A stretch of 64,000 bases of DNA, taken from assembly GCF_900277125.1 (NCBI RefSeq), contig NZ_OPYN01000103.1:64-64063 (forward strand), in the 5' to 3' direction. Both the position numbers and the translations under genes were made by a program. The stretch comes from Pseudomonas inefficax. GTDB taxonomy: Bacteria; Pseudomonadota; Gammaproteobacteria; Pseudomonadales; Pseudomonadaceae. Position 1 is the stretch's first letter. Each line of letters opens with the position of its first letter. This document shows positions 22,724 to 31,881 of this stretch, one piece after another. A model generated the notes under the pieces. That model saw only the letters and a list, made by a program, of their open reading frames with translations. It had not been told where the DNA came from and did no database searches.

Positions 22724-23251
22724 TCAGCCTTTGAGTTCGGTCGGCTGGATGACTTCGACCCAGTAGCCGTCCGGGTCCTTGACGAAGGCCAGGTGGTTCA
22801 TGCGCCCGTCCTGCAGGCGCTTCTGGAACGGCACGTCCAGGGCCTCGAAGCGCGCGCAGGCGGCGCGTACATCCGGTACCGAGATGCAGATGTGGCCAAA
22901 GCCGCGCGGGTCGGTGTTGCCGTTGTGGTAGGCGAAGTCGGCATCGTTCTCGGTGCCGTGGTTGTGGGTCAGCTCCAGCACACCGGGGATCGACTTCATC
23001 CACTGGTGGCGTTCGCTGTCATCGGCAGGGATCTGCGCCGGGTCGACCAGGGCCAGGAAGTACAGGCTGAAGGCAGCTTCGGGGAAGTCGCGCTTGTCCA
23101 CCAGGCGGAAGCCCAGCACGCGGGTGTAGAAGTCCAGGGACTTTTCGATGTCCTTGACACGCAGCATGGTGTGGTTGAAGACGAACTGGGCGGTGGCGGT
23201 GTCCGGTTGGGCGGTGACGCCAGGCAAGGTTTGCAGATCGTGCAGGCTCAT
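22724..23251 (-). CDS. gloA: Lactoylglutathione lyase (glyoxalase I)
   Basis: 175 residues, matching the P. putida type of glyoxalase I. Metal ligands are in order: His in FNHTMLRVKD, Glu in VLELTHNHG, His in GFGHICISV and Glu in YWVEVIQP. The enzyme isomerises the hemithioacetal of methylglyoxal and glutathione to S-lactoylglutathione. The ATG at 23251 opens a typical MSLHDLQTLPGV terminus; an upstream frame to 23383 is a shadow. Confidence 0.94.
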   Translation of the reverse strand: MSLHDLQTLPGVTAQPDTATAQFVFNHTMLRVKDIEKSLDFYTRVLGFRLVDKRDFPEAAFSLYFLALVDPAQIPADDSERHQWMKSIPGVLELTHNHGTENDADFAYHNGNTDPRGFGHICISVPDVRAACARFEALDVPFQKRLQDGRMNHLAFVKDPDGYWVEVIQPTELKG

Positions 23252-23340
23252 GGGAACTCCTGAGACGGGGCCGGGCGCAGGGCACCGGCAAAACAGACAG
23301 GCTGGCCATGATACGGCAGTGTGCCGATTGCGCAAATGAA

Positions 23341-23365
23341 AGCGCCCTGCACAAGGCAGGGCGCT
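23341..23365 (-). terminator. Terminator of the MvaT-family gene
   Basis: AGCGCCCTGC-acaag-GCAGGGCGCT, a perfect ten-pair stem followed on the minus strand by a T-rich stretch (TTTCATTT). It ends transcription from the silencer gene (stop at 23477) before the gloA promoter. A second small hairpin (gcccgc-atgt-gcgggc) is at 23376-23391. Confidence 0.7.
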
Positions 23366-23476
23366 GGAATTAGAGGCCCGCATGTGCGGGCGCGTGATGG
23401 GGTCGCTAGTCCTTTAGCTGTCTCGATACTGAGCCAGCCCTTGTGAAAAAAGTGTGAAGTGCGTGTGGACGTTTCA

Positions 23477-23836
23477 TCAGCGTACCCAGCTTTCTACCGT
23501 GGCGGCTCCGTATTGTTCTTTCCAGGCCTTGAGCCCGCGGTGGTTACCGCCTTTGGTCTCGATCCGTTCGCCGGTATGCGGGTTGGTGTAAACCTTCACC
23601 ACGCGCGCGCGGCGCTGTTGCTTGGGTGCTGCGCTGGAAACTCGGGCCACGGCCTTCGGGTCGAGGATGGCGATGATATCGCGCAGGCTCTTGTCATAGC
23701 TTTTCATCAGGCCGACTAGTTTCTGCTCGAATTCGATTTCGCGTTTGAGGCCGGCATCCTTTTTCAACGCTTCCAGTTGCGCCATCTGTTCCTGGAGCGC
23801 TTTTTCGGCAGCACGAAACTCTGCAAGTCTGGACAC
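23477..23836 (-). CDS. MvaT-family H-NS-like xenogeneic silencer
   Basis: 119 residues from a GTG start (23836) with ribosome site aggag seven bases away. The N-terminal coiled coil SRLAEFRAAEKALQEQMAQLEALKKDAGLKREIEFE is the oligomerising part shared by MvaT, MvaU and the P. putida Tur proteins. The C-terminal DNA-binding part holds RIETKGGNHRGLKAWKEQYG, the AT-pincer-type motif. Proteins of this family coat AT-rich foreign DNA. Which Tur paralogue it is cannot be told from the sequence alone. Confidence 0.92.
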   Translation of the reverse strand: MSRLAEFRAAEKALQEQMAQLEALKKDAGLKREIEFEQKLVGLMKSYDKSLRDIIAILDPKAVARVSSAAPKQQRRARVVKVYTNPHTGERIETKGGNHRGLKAWKEQYGAATVESWVR

Positions 23837-24195
23837 TGTAATCACTCCTGTACGTCGGTCGTGGCAGGGCGTGACGAACATTGAAGAAGAATAAAACGCC
23901 GGCCACGCGGGTGGGTTCCGCTGTTCGCTGATATCGAGTGTAGTCATTCGTGGGTATTGGGTAAACTGCAAACTTTTTGTAAGTAAGCCGGGAACTTTCC
24001 TAGTTTTGCGCGCGGTATTGTCCGGTTTTCCCGAGGTTGCCTTGCAGCGCGCTTAGACCATGGTCCAATGGCCCGTGCCAGAGCCTTCGCGCGATAATTT
24101 CAGATGATGGCCGGCTATTGTTCGGCCCCCTCGCAGTACCGTGGCCAGCGCGTGCCACAGGTTGTTTACTCGCCTTATTCTGGATGTTTTCTCCC

Positions 24196-25485
24196 ATGTT
24201 TGCCCCTTTCCCCCTCGCCCCCGGGCGTCGTGTTGCCGGCCTGTTCCTGTTGTGTGCCGGCGTCAATGCCCAGGCCGCCGGTTTTCTTGAAGACAGCAGT
24301 GCAAAGGTCGAAGCACGCAATGTCTATTTCAACCGGGATTTCCGTGACGGCCACAGCAGTTCCAGCCAGGGTGCGTCCAAACGCGAAGAATGGGCACAAG
24401 GTTTCATCCTCAATGTGCAGTCGGGTTACACCCAGGGACCGGTAGGTTTTGGCGTGGATGCGCTGGGCATGTTCGGTTTCAAACTTGACTCCAGCCCGGC
24501 GGACAGTAACAGCGGCCTGTTGCCGTCTTCCGGCCACGACCCGCGCCACTCGGCGGACCAGTACGCGAAGATGGGCCTGGCGGCCAAGGTCAAGGTTTCC
24601 AATACCGTGCTCAAGTACGGTTCGATGATGCCGGATGTGCCGTTGCTCAAGTACAACGATGGCCGCCTGCTGCCGACCATGTTCCATGGTGCCATGCTCA
24701 CCTCCGAAGAAGTGCGCGACCTGAAGTTCACCCTGGCCCGCCTGGACAAGTACACCGCACGGGATTCCACCGACCGCCAGGACATTCGCGTGCATTGCAA
24801 GAACAAGCGCTATGCCTGCGATATCGAGGCTGACCACTTTGACCTGGCCGGTGTCGATTACCGTTTCAACGAGCGCTTCAGCGCCCAGTACCAGGTAGCC
24901 AAGCTGGAGAACATCTACCGCCAGCACTTCCTCGGCCTGGTGGCCAGCCAGCCATTGGCGGTGGGCAGCCTGTCGGCAGACCTGCGCTTGATCAAGAGTG
25001 ACGACATCGGCAATGCCCGAGCTGGCGAAATCGACCATCGCGCGTTCAGCGGCATGCTCGGCTACAGCCTGGGTGGCCACAAGCTCAGTGCCGGCTGGCA
25101 GCGCATGTATGGCGACAGTGCCATGCCGTACCTGGATGGCACCAACCCGTACCTGGTCAACTATGCCCAGGTCAACGACTTTGCTGCCGCCCAGGAGCGC
25201 TCCTGGCAGGTGCGTTATGACTACGACTTCAAGGCCCTGGGCGTGCCCGGCCTGACCTTCTTCACCCGATACATCAACGGTGACAATATCAAGGTGCCGG
25301 GCAGCGCGGCCGAAGGTAAGGAGTGGGAGCGCGACACCGAGTTCAAGTACCAGGTGCAAAGTGGCACGTTCAAGGACGTCAGCGTGCGCCTGCGTAATTC
25401 CACTTACCGCAGCAACTATGAAAAGTGGGCGCGTGACATGGACGAGACGCGGGTCATTGTCAGCTACAACTTCTCCATCTTCTGA
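24196..25485 (+). CDS. OprD-family outer-membrane porin
   Basis: About 429 residues with a signal peptide ending NAQA before AGFLEDSSAKVEARNVYFNRDFRD, the typical first strands of OprD porins. Later family marks are GFGVDALGMFGFKLDSS, YAKMGLAAKVKVSNTVLKYG and the closing NFSIF with a C-terminal aromatic. OprD porins are 18-strand barrels for small substrates such as amino acids or aromatic acids. The start is uncertain (24184 or 24196; neither has a good ribosome site). cobF follows 67 bases later, after a hairpin. Confidence 0.9.
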   Translation: MFAPFPLAPGRRVAGLFLLCAGVNAQAAGFLEDSSAKVEARNVYFNRDFRDGHSSSSQGASKREEWAQGFILNVQSGYTQGPVGFGVDALGMFGFKLDSSPADSNSGLLPSSGHDPRHSADQYAKMGLAAKVKVSNTVLKYGSMMPDVPLLKYNDGRLLPTMFHGAMLTSEEVRDLKFTLARLDKYTARDSTDRQDIRVHCKNKRYACDIEADHFDLAGVDYRFNERFSAQYQVAKLENIYRQHFLGLVASQPLAVGSLSADLRLIKSDDIGNARAGEIDHRAFSGMLGYSLGGHKLSAGWQRMYGDSAMPYLDGTNPYLVNYAQVNDFAAAQERSWQVRYDYDFKALGVPGLTFFTRYINGDNIKVPGSAAEGKEWERDTEFKYQVQSGTFKDVSVRLRNSTYRSNYEKWARDMDETRVIVSYNFSIF

Positions 25486-25505
25486 CGGGTTGCTTTGCCA
25501 AATAT

Positions 25506-25531
25506 CGGCAGCCACCTGACAATGGCTGCCG
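25506..25531 (+). terminator. Hairpin downstream of the porin gene
   Basis: CGGCAGCCA, eight-base loop, TGGCTGCCG: a perfect nine-pair stem just past the porin stop and just ahead of cobF. A short T/C stretch follows. Confidence 0.55.
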
Positions 25532-25552
25532 GTTCCCCTACAGGGCAGGGCA

Positions 25553-26302
25553 ATGAAAGACCTGTTGTTGATCGGCATCGGCCCGGGTGACCCGCGCCAG
25601 GTCACCTACGAGGCGGTCGATGCGCTGCGCCAGGCCAGCGTGTTCTTCGTGCTCGACAAAAGCGGCGACAAGGACGAACTGGTGCACCTGCGCAAGGCCA
25701 TTCTGCAGCGCTACCGGCCCGAGGGCGGCTACCGCCTGGTGCAGGTGGCCGACCCTGCTCGCGATGGCCGGGCGGAGGACTACCTGGGCGCGGTGCAGGA
25801 CTGGCACCGGCAGCGTGCTGCGCTGTATGCCCAACTGATCGAGCAGGAGGTCGGCGACGGTGAAACCGGCGCCTTTCTGCTGTGGGGCGAGCCGACGCTG
25901 TACGACAGCACCCTACGCGTCCTTGGCCTGGTCCGTGAGCGTGGTGTGGCGCTGCGCCTGCAGGTAATTCCGGGCATCAGCAGCGTACAGGCGCTGGCGG
26001 CGCGGCATCAGGTACCGCTCAATCGTGTCGGTGAGCCGTTGACCGTATTGCCAGGGCGGCGCCTGGCCGGGCAGGGGCAGATCGACAATGTGCTGGTGAT
26101 GCTCGACGGGCAGTGCGCGTTTGCGCGGCTTGGTGATCCGGGGCTGATGATCTATTGGGGCGCTTACCTGGGCACCGCGGATGAGGTGCTGATTGCCGGG
26201 CCGTTGCAGGCGGTAAAGGCGCAGATACTTGAAGTGCGTGAGCGGGAGCGGGCGCGCAAGGGGTGGATCATGGATAGCTACCTGTTGCGCAGGGAGCTGT
26301 AG
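25553..26302 (+). CDS. cobF: Precorrin-6A synthase (deacetylating) CobF
   Basis: 249 residues. The first strand IGIGPGDPRQVTYEAV and the LLWGEPTLYDST and IPGISSVQALAA segments are those of the SAM-dependent tetrapyrrole methylases, and the length and opening MKDLLLIG match CobF. It methylates C1 of precorrin-5 and releases acetate in the aerobic B12 pathway. No other cob genes are in the window. No cobalamin riboswitch fits the short gap upstream. Confidence 0.93.
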   Translation: MKDLLLIGIGPGDPRQVTYEAVDALRQASVFFVLDKSGDKDELVHLRKAILQRYRPEGGYRLVQVADPARDGRAEDYLGAVQDWHRQRAALYAQLIEQEVGDGETGAFLLWGEPTLYDSTLRVLGLVRERGVALRLQVIPGISSVQALAARHQVPLNRVGEPLTVLPGRRLAGQGQIDNVLVMLDGQCAFARLGDPGLMIYWGAYLGTADEVLIAGPLQAVKAQILEVRERERARKGWIMDSYLLRREL

Positions 26303-26318
26303 TCAGCTGCAGCCTGTG

Positions 26319-26415
26319 CCTGCCTCTTCGCGGGTAAACCCGCTCCCACACAGACTGTGTCGAATCAAAGAGTTACGATTTGTTCCATGAGAGCGGGCAA
26401 GCCCGCGAAGCAGGC
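26319..26415. repeat. REP pair, divergent second copy
   Basis: The left copy is a standard gcgggtaaacccgctcccaca; the right copy (gagagcgggcaagcccgcgaag) has drifted. It lies between the convergent cobF and response-regulator genes. Confidence 0.85.
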
Positions 26416-26425
26416 GACACCGATT

Positions 26426-26776
26426 TCAAGGCTTACCCAGAATGGCCTGTACCTTATCCCGCAACTGGTCGATACCGAACGGCTTGCCGATCAGGTGCAT
26501 GCCCTCCGGTACATCGAAACTATCGGCATAGCCACTGGCGAACAGCACCGGCAACAGCGGCCGCAGCTCGCGCGCCTTGCCCGCCAGCTCTTCGCCGCGC
26601 ATGTCGGGCAGCCCCACATCGGTCACCATCAGCGCCAGCTGCTGGCCCGGGTCTTCGAGAATGCGCAGTGCCGCACTGGCATGCTCTGCCTCGATGACCT
26701 TGTAGCCCAGTTCGTCGAGCACTTCGACCATCAGCATGCGTACGATGTCGTCGTCTTCGACTACCAGAAGGTGCAT
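26426..26776 (-). CDS. Stand-alone response regulator receiver
   Basis: 116 residues, only a receiver domain. The phospho-acceptor is Asp53 (LMVTDVGLPD), with the acidic pair EDDD at 7-10 and the conserved Lys in IGKPFG. It has no output domain, so it probably relays phosphate or binds a partner. It is divergent from the large hybrid kinase at 27024, so the pair may work together in the cluster that runs to 33523. Confidence 0.92.
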   Translation of the reverse strand: MHLLVVEDDDIVRMLMVEVLDELGYKVIEAEHASAALRILEDPGQQLALMVTDVGLPDMRGEELAGKARELRPLLPVLFASGYADSFDVPEGMHLIGKPFGIDQLRDKVQAILGKP

Positions 26777-27023
26777 GGTTCGGATCCTGTACGAATGAAT
26801 GTCTTTAATCTGTGCTCCGGATGGCAGCAGAAGTTCCCGAGGATACCGGGCCCTGCAATCAGATGGAACGATTGGCGCACGCTACCTTCAAATACTGGCT
26901 AAATGCCCTGCCAGACCCGGCAAAGCTGGTTAGACTCGCTTAACAGGACGGCGCAGTGGCAGATAATGACAAAGACTGATCCGCCACACCTTTCAATGGA
27001 CTTTATAGCTCGGGCGTTTTCAC

Positions 27024-30000
27024 ATGATTCAAGCAGCCTCGATGGACCAGCGCAGCTTCCGCAAGCTGTTGAGCCGCAACGTTGGCCTGCCACTGGGGGT
27101 TGGCCTGCTGGGGGCCGTGGCCTTCGTTGCGGTGATCAACTACCTGCTTTCCGCCTTGCAGTGGGTCGAGCACACCGACCGGGTGATCGGCAATGCCAAC
27201 GAAACGGTCAAACTGTCGATCGACATGGAAACCGGCATGCGCGGCTTCCTGATCACCGGCGACGAGCGTTTCCTCGACCCTTACGAGGTGGCCAAGCCGC
27301 GCATTATCGACAGCCTGCAGAGCCTGCGCGGCATGGTTGGCGACAACCCGCAACAGGTCGAACGTATCGACCGCCTGATCGCCTTGCAGCAGGCCTGGAA
27401 TGCCTTTGGCAGCCAGATGATCGAGCTGCGCCGCAACGAGGGTGATTACCGCGCCCTGGTCGGCAACGGCCGCGGCAAGCGCCTGACCGACGAGATCCGC
27501 AAAGAGTTCGACAACCTGATCAGCAGCGAACAACAGTTGCGCATGACGCGCAACGAGAGGGTCAACAGTGTGACCGTCACGGTCATGTCGGCCTTCGTGC
27601 TGTTCATCGTCGGCCTCAGCGCCTTGCTGGCCTACCTCGGGCGGCGCGACCTGGTGGCGCTGTCGACCACCTATGATGAAAACTTCCAGGCCCAGCAGCG
27701 CGCGGCCGAGGTCCTCGAACACCAGGCCTGGCTGCGCAACGGCCAGACCCAGCTGGCCGAACAGGTGCTGGGGCAGCTGACCCTGCCCATGCTCGGTGAC
27801 AATATCCTGCGCTTCTTCGGCGCTTACCTGGGCAGCGTGGTGGGCGCGGTGTATGTGCGTGACGAGCACGGCCGCCTGGTGCGCGTGGCCAGCTATGGCC
27901 TGGATGCCGAGGAGCAGGCTCGCCAGCAGGTGCTGGGCGACCACGAGGGCCTGTTGGCCCAGGCCGTGCGCGAAGGGCGGCTGCTGCGCCTGGACGACTT
28001 GCCGGAAGGCTATTTCCACTTCAGTTCCGGCCTGGGCCGCGGGCAGCCGCGCAGTGCCTTGCTGATGCCAGCCCGCGACGACGGGCAGATAAACGGCATC
28101 GTCGAGCTGGGCTTCCTGCGGCCGTTGCAGCAGCGTGACGAGGAACTGCTGCTGCAGGTCGGTGGCAACCTCGGCATTTCCATCGAAAGCGCCCGCTACC
28201 GGCAGCGCCTGCAGGAAGTACTGGCAGAGACCCAGCAACTGAACGAAGAGCTGCAAGTGCAGCAGGAAGAGCTGAAAACCGCCAACGAAGAGCTCGAAGA
28301 ACAATCCCGCGTGCTCAAGGAGTCCCAGGCCCACCTGGAAACCCAGCAGGCGGAACTGGAGCAGACCAACGAGCAGCTGTCCGAGCGCACCGAAGCGCTG
28401 GACCGCAAGAACGACGAGCTGCTGCATGCCCAGGACGAACTGCAGGCGCGCGCCGATGAGCTGCAGCGTTCGAGCAAGTACAAGTCCGAATTCCTCGCCA
28501 ACATGTCCCACGAGCTACGCACGCCGCTGAACAGTTCGCTGATCCTGGCCAAGCTGCTGGCGGAGAACGGCGAGGGCAACCTCAGCGACGAGCAGGTCAA
28601 GTTCGCCGAATCCATCTACTCGGCCGGCAACGACCTGCTCAACCTGATCAACGACATTCTCGACATCGCCAAGGTGGAAGCCGGCAAGCTCGAAGTGCGC
28701 CCCGAAAGCACCCAGGTGGAACGCCTGGTCGAAGGCCTGCGCGGCATGTTCGAGCCGCTGGCCGGGCACAAGGGCCTGGCCTTCGAGGTGACCACCGAGG
28801 CGCAGGTGCCGGCCACGCTGTTCACCGACCGCCAGCGCCTGGAGCAGATTCTCAAGAACCTGCTGTCCAACGCGATCAAGTTCACCGAGCGCGGCCAGGT
28901 CAGCCTGAACATCGGCTACCAGCCCGACCACGGCATCGTCTTTGCCGTGCGCGATACCGGTATCGGCATTGCTGTCGACCAGCAGGAGGCGATCTTCGGC
29001 GCCTTCCACCAGGTCGATGGCACCAGCAACCGCCGCTATGGCGGTACCGGCCTGGGGCTGTCCATTTCCCGCGACCTGGCGCACCTGCTGGGCGGGCAGA
29101 TCAGTGTCGACAGCAGTCCCGGCCAGGGCAGCGTATTCAGCCTGATCCTGCCGGAGCGCTACGAGCGCGCGGGGCAGGACATCGAGCCGCTCAGCCTGCG
29201 CCCGGCAGTCGATACCTTGCCACCCGCGCCGCAGGTGCCGGTGGCCGCAGCGCCGAAACGGCCGCAGCCGGCGTTTGCCGATGACCGCGAGCAAGCGCCG
29301 TTCGGCAACCGCTGCATCCTGGTGATCGAGGACGAACCGAACTTCGCCCGCATCCTCTTCGACCTGGCTCACGAACTGGGTTACAGCTGCCTGGTGGCGC
29401 AGGGCGCCGACGAAGGCTTCGAGCTGGCCGCCCAGTACATCCCCGATGCCATCCTGCTGGACATGCGCCTGCCTGACCATTCCGGCCTGACCGTGCTGCA
29501 GCGCCTGAAGGAACAGGCCAATACCCGGCACATCCCGGTGCACATCATTTCCGTGGAAGACCGGGTGGAGGCGGCCATGCACATGGGCGCCGTCGGCTAC
29601 GCGGTCAAGCCCACCAGCCGCGAAGAACTCAAGGAAGTGTTCGCCCGCCTGGAAGCCAAGTTGACTCAGAAGCTCAAGCACATCCTGCTGGTGGAGGACG
29701 ACGACCTGCAGCGCGAAAGCATTGCCCGCCTGATCGGTGACGACGATGTCGAGATCACCGCCGTGGCCATGGCCCAGGATGCCCTGGCGTTACTGCGCGA
29801 GAATATCTACGACTGCATGATTATTGACCTCAAGCTGCCGGACATGCTCGGCAACGAGCTGCTCAAGCGCATGACTGCCGAAGACATCCGGGCCTTCCCG
29901 CCGGTGATCGTGTATACCGGGCGCAACCTGACCCGCGAAGAGGAAGCCGACCTGCTCAAGTACTCGCGCTCGATCATCATCAAGGGCGCCCGCTCGCCGG

Positions 30001-30491
30001 AGCGTTTGCTCGACGAAGTGACGCTGTTCCTGCACAAGGTCGAGTCGCAACTGTCCAACGAACGCCAGCGCATGCTCAAGACCGCGCGCAGCCGCGACAA
30101 GGTATTCGAAGGCCGCAAGGTATTGCTGGTGGACGACGATGTGCGCAACATCTTCGCCCTGACCAGCGCGCTGGAGCACAAGGGCGCGATCGTCGAAATC
30201 GGCCGCAACGGCCGCGAGGCCATCGAGCGCCTGGAGCAGCATGACGACATCGACCTGGTGCTGATGGATGTGATGATGCCGGAGATGGACGGCTTCGAGG
30301 CCACCCGACTGATCCGCCAGCAAGCGCGCTGGCGAAAACTGCCGATCATCGCCGTGACCGCCAAGGCGATGAAGGATGACCAGCAGCGTTGCCTGCAGGC
30401 CGGTGCCAATGACTACCTGGCCAAACCGATCGACCTGGACCGCTTGTTCTCGCTGATCCGGGTCTGGCTGCCGCAACTGGAGCGAATTTGA
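27024..30491 (+). CDS. Hybrid histidine kinase: CHASE3-GAF-HisKA-HATPase with three receivers
   Basis: 1155 residues. In order: membrane helix (~15-38), periplasmic CHASE3 domain (~45-180), second helix (~187-210), GAF-like domain (~240-390), long coiled coil (~395-480), HisKA with SHELRTPLN (His ~496), HATPase (~600-715), then three receivers with acceptor Asp near 809 (LLDMRLPD), 932 (IIDLKLPD) and 1080 (LMDVMMPEMDG). The last receiver is the most canonical. It overlaps the cheR start by four bases. The start could also be ATG 27042. It heads a cluster of kinase, CheR, CheB, second kinase and receiver without any CheA, CheW or chemoreceptor. Confidence 0.94.
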   Translation: MIQAASMDQRSFRKLLSRNVGLPLGVGLLGAVAFVAVINYLLSALQWVEHTDRVIGNANETVKLSIDMETGMRGFLITGDERFLDPYEVAKPRIIDSLQSLRGMVGDNPQQVERIDRLIALQQAWNAFGSQMIELRRNEGDYRALVGNGRGKRLTDEIRKEFDNLISSEQQLRMTRNERVNSVTVTVMSAFVLFIVGLSALLAYLGRRDLVALSTTYDENFQAQQRAAEVLEHQAWLRNGQTQLAEQVLGQLTLPMLGDNILRFFGAYLGSVVGAVYVRDEHGRLVRVASYGLDAEEQARQQVLGDHEGLLAQAVREGRLLRLDDLPEGYFHFSSGLGRGQPRSALLMPARDDGQINGIVELGFLRPLQQRDEELLLQVGGNLGISIESARYRQRLQEVLAETQQLNEELQVQQEELKTANEELEEQSRVLKESQAHLETQQAELEQTNEQLSERTEALDRKNDELLHAQDELQARADELQRSSKYKSEFLANMSHELRTPLNSSLILAKLLAENGEGNLSDEQVKFAESIYSAGNDLLNLINDILDIAKVEAGKLEVRPESTQVERLVEGLRGMFEPLAGHKGLAFEVTTEAQVPATLFTDRQRLEQILKNLLSNAIKFTERGQVSLNIGYQPDHGIVFAVRDTGIGIAVDQQEAIFGAFHQVDGTSNRRYGGTGLGLSISRDLAHLLGGQISVDSSPGQGSVFSLILPERYERAGQDIEPLSLRPAVDTLPPAPQVPVAAAPKRPQPAFADDREQAPFGNRCILVIEDEPNFARILFDLAHELGYSCLVAQGADEGFELAAQYIPDAILLDMRLPDHSGLTVLQRLKEQANTRHIPVHIISVEDRVEAAMHMGAVGYAVKPTSREELKEVFARLEAKLTQKLKHILLVEDDDLQRESIARLIGDDDVEITAVAMAQDALALLRENIYDCMIIDLKLPDMLGNELLKRMTAEDIRAFPPVIVYTGRNLTREEEADLLKYSRSIIIKGARSPERLLDEVTLFLHKVESQLSNERQRMLKTARSRDKVFEGRKVLLVDDDVRNIFALTSALEHKGAIVEIGRNGREAIERLEQHDDIDLVLMDVMMPEMDGFEATRLIRQQARWRKLPIIAVTAKAMKDDQQRCLQAGANDYLAKPIDLDRLFSLIRVWLPQLERI

Positions 30492-31309
30492 CTAGCGAAC
30501 GTAACACCGACATCGAAATCCGCTTGCTGATCGAGGCCATCTACCTCAAGTACAGCTACGATTTCCGCAATTATTCCGGAGCGTCGATCAAGCGCCGGAT
30601 CCTGCATGCGCTGCGCCAGTTCGACTGCCTCACGGTGTCGGCGCTGCAGGAGCGCGTGCTGCACGATCCTGGCATGTTCATGCAGTTGCTGCAGTACCTG
30701 ACGATCCCGGTCAGCGAGATGTTCCGCGACCCGGGGCACTACCTGGCGCTGCGCAACGAAGTGGTGCCGCTGCTGCGTACCTGGCCGTCGATCAAGGTGT
30801 GGATTGCCGGCTGCAGCACGGGCGAGGAGGTGTATTCGATGGCCATCCTGCTGCGTGAGGAGGGCCTGCTGGAGCGCACCATCATCTACGCCACCGACAT
30901 CAACCCGCATTCGCTGGACAAGGCCAAGCAGGGCATCTACTCGATGCAGAGCATGCGCGAATACGCCGAAAACTATCGCATTGCCGGTGGCCGTCGGGAC
31001 TTTGCCGAGTACTACACGGCGGCCTACGGCAACGCCATCATGGACAGCACCTTGCGTGACAACGTGACCTTCGCCGACCACAGCCTGGCCACCGACAGCG
31101 TGTTTTCCGAAACCCAGCTGGTGTCGTGCCGCAACGTGCTCATCTACTTCAACAAGGAACTGCAGGACCGTGCCCTGGGCCTGTTTCACGAATCCCTTTG
31201 CCACCGCGGCTTCCTGGTGCTGGGCAGCAAGGAGTCGGTGGACTTTTCCGCTTACAGCGAGCGCTTCGAGCCGCTGGTCAAGCCCGAACGGATCTACCGC
31301 AAGTCATGA
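30488..31309 (+). CDS. CheR-type protein-glutamate methyltransferase
   Basis: 273 residues from a TTG start that overlaps the kinase stop (TTGA); ribosome site ggagcg. An all-helical N-terminal domain is followed by a SAM-binding Rossmann core with WIAGCSTGEEVYSMAI (motif I) and YATDINPHSL, and NVLIYFN near the end. CheR proteins methylate glutamates of chemoreceptors, but none is encoded nearby, so the target may be the kinase's own coiled coil. It overlaps cheB by four bases (ATGA). Confidence 0.92.
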   Translation: MTSERNTDIEIRLLIEAIYLKYSYDFRNYSGASIKRRILHALRQFDCLTVSALQERVLHDPGMFMQLLQYLTIPVSEMFRDPGHYLALRNEVVPLLRTWPSIKVWIAGCSTGEEVYSMAILLREEGLLERTIIYATDINPHSLDKAKQGIYSMQSMREYAENYRIAGGRRDFAEYYTAAYGNAIMDSTLRDNVTFADHSLATDSVFSETQLVSCRNVLIYFNKELQDRALGLFHESLCHRGFLVLGSKESVDFSAYSERFEPLVKPERIYRKS

Positions 31310-31881
31310 AAGGCGTGCACGCGGTGGTGATCGGCGCCTCGGCGGGCGGCGTGACAGCGCTGTTCAGCGTGCTGGGCGCGTTGCCGGCCGGCCTCGGCAT
31401 TCCGGTGATATGCGTGCTGCACCTGCCGGATGACCGCCACAGCCAGCTGGCCGAGGTACTGCAGCGCCGCCTGCAGCGGCCAGTGTGCGAGGCCCGTGAC
31501 AAGCAGCCGCTGCGCGCCGGGCAGATCTACGTGGCCGGGCCGGGTTATCACTTGTCGGTGGAGCGTGACCTGACCCTGTCGTTGAGCCAGGAGCCACCGG
31601 TGCACTTTTCCCGGCCGGCGATTGACTACCTGTTCATGTCGGCGGCCGATGTTTTCGGTGCGGGCCTGTTGGGCATGCTGCTCACCGGGGCCAATGAGGA
31701 TGGCGCCGAAGGCCTGGCCTATATCAAGCACAATGGGGGCCGGACCGTGGTCCAGGACCCTCGCGACGCACAGGTGGCGCTGATGCCGGAGGCCGCCCTG
31801 GCCCTGCACCAGCCCGACCATATTCTTTCTCTGAGTGGCATCGAGCAATTGCTCGCGGCCCTGGAACACAGCGCATGCTAA
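31306..31881 (+). CDS. CheB-type methylesterase without receiver domain
   Basis: 191 residues. Only the catalytic domain is present: Ser12 (GASAGG), His39 (CVLHLP) and Asp132 (GANEDGAEG). Normal CheB has an N-terminal receiver that controls it; here that part is missing, so the enzyme may be always active or controlled by a partner such as the next kinase. The ATG at 31306 overlaps the cheR stop. Confidence 0.92.
   Translation: MKGVHAVVIGASAGGVTALFSVLGALPAGLGIPVICVLHLPDDRHSQLAEVLQRRLQRPVCEARDKQPLRAGQIYVAGPGYHLSVERDLTLSLSQEPPVHFSRPAIDYLFMSAADVFGAGLLGMLLTGANEDGAEGLAYIKHNGGRTVVQDPRDAQVALMPEAALALHQPDHILSLSGIEQLLAALEHSAC

Noticed and set aside
23405..23420. Another copy of the lysis operator (tttagctgtctcg)
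   Set aside because: Only one half-site is present; the other half does not match GCTAAA.
25486..25552. Cobalamin riboswitch before cobF
   Set aside because: The gap is 67 bases and filled by a plain hairpin; a B12 riboswitch needs far more room and a B12 box was not seen.
27003..28511. 502-codon frame on the minus strand
   Set aside because: It mirrors the hybrid kinase gene, which has full domain matches. High GC makes such antisense frames common here.
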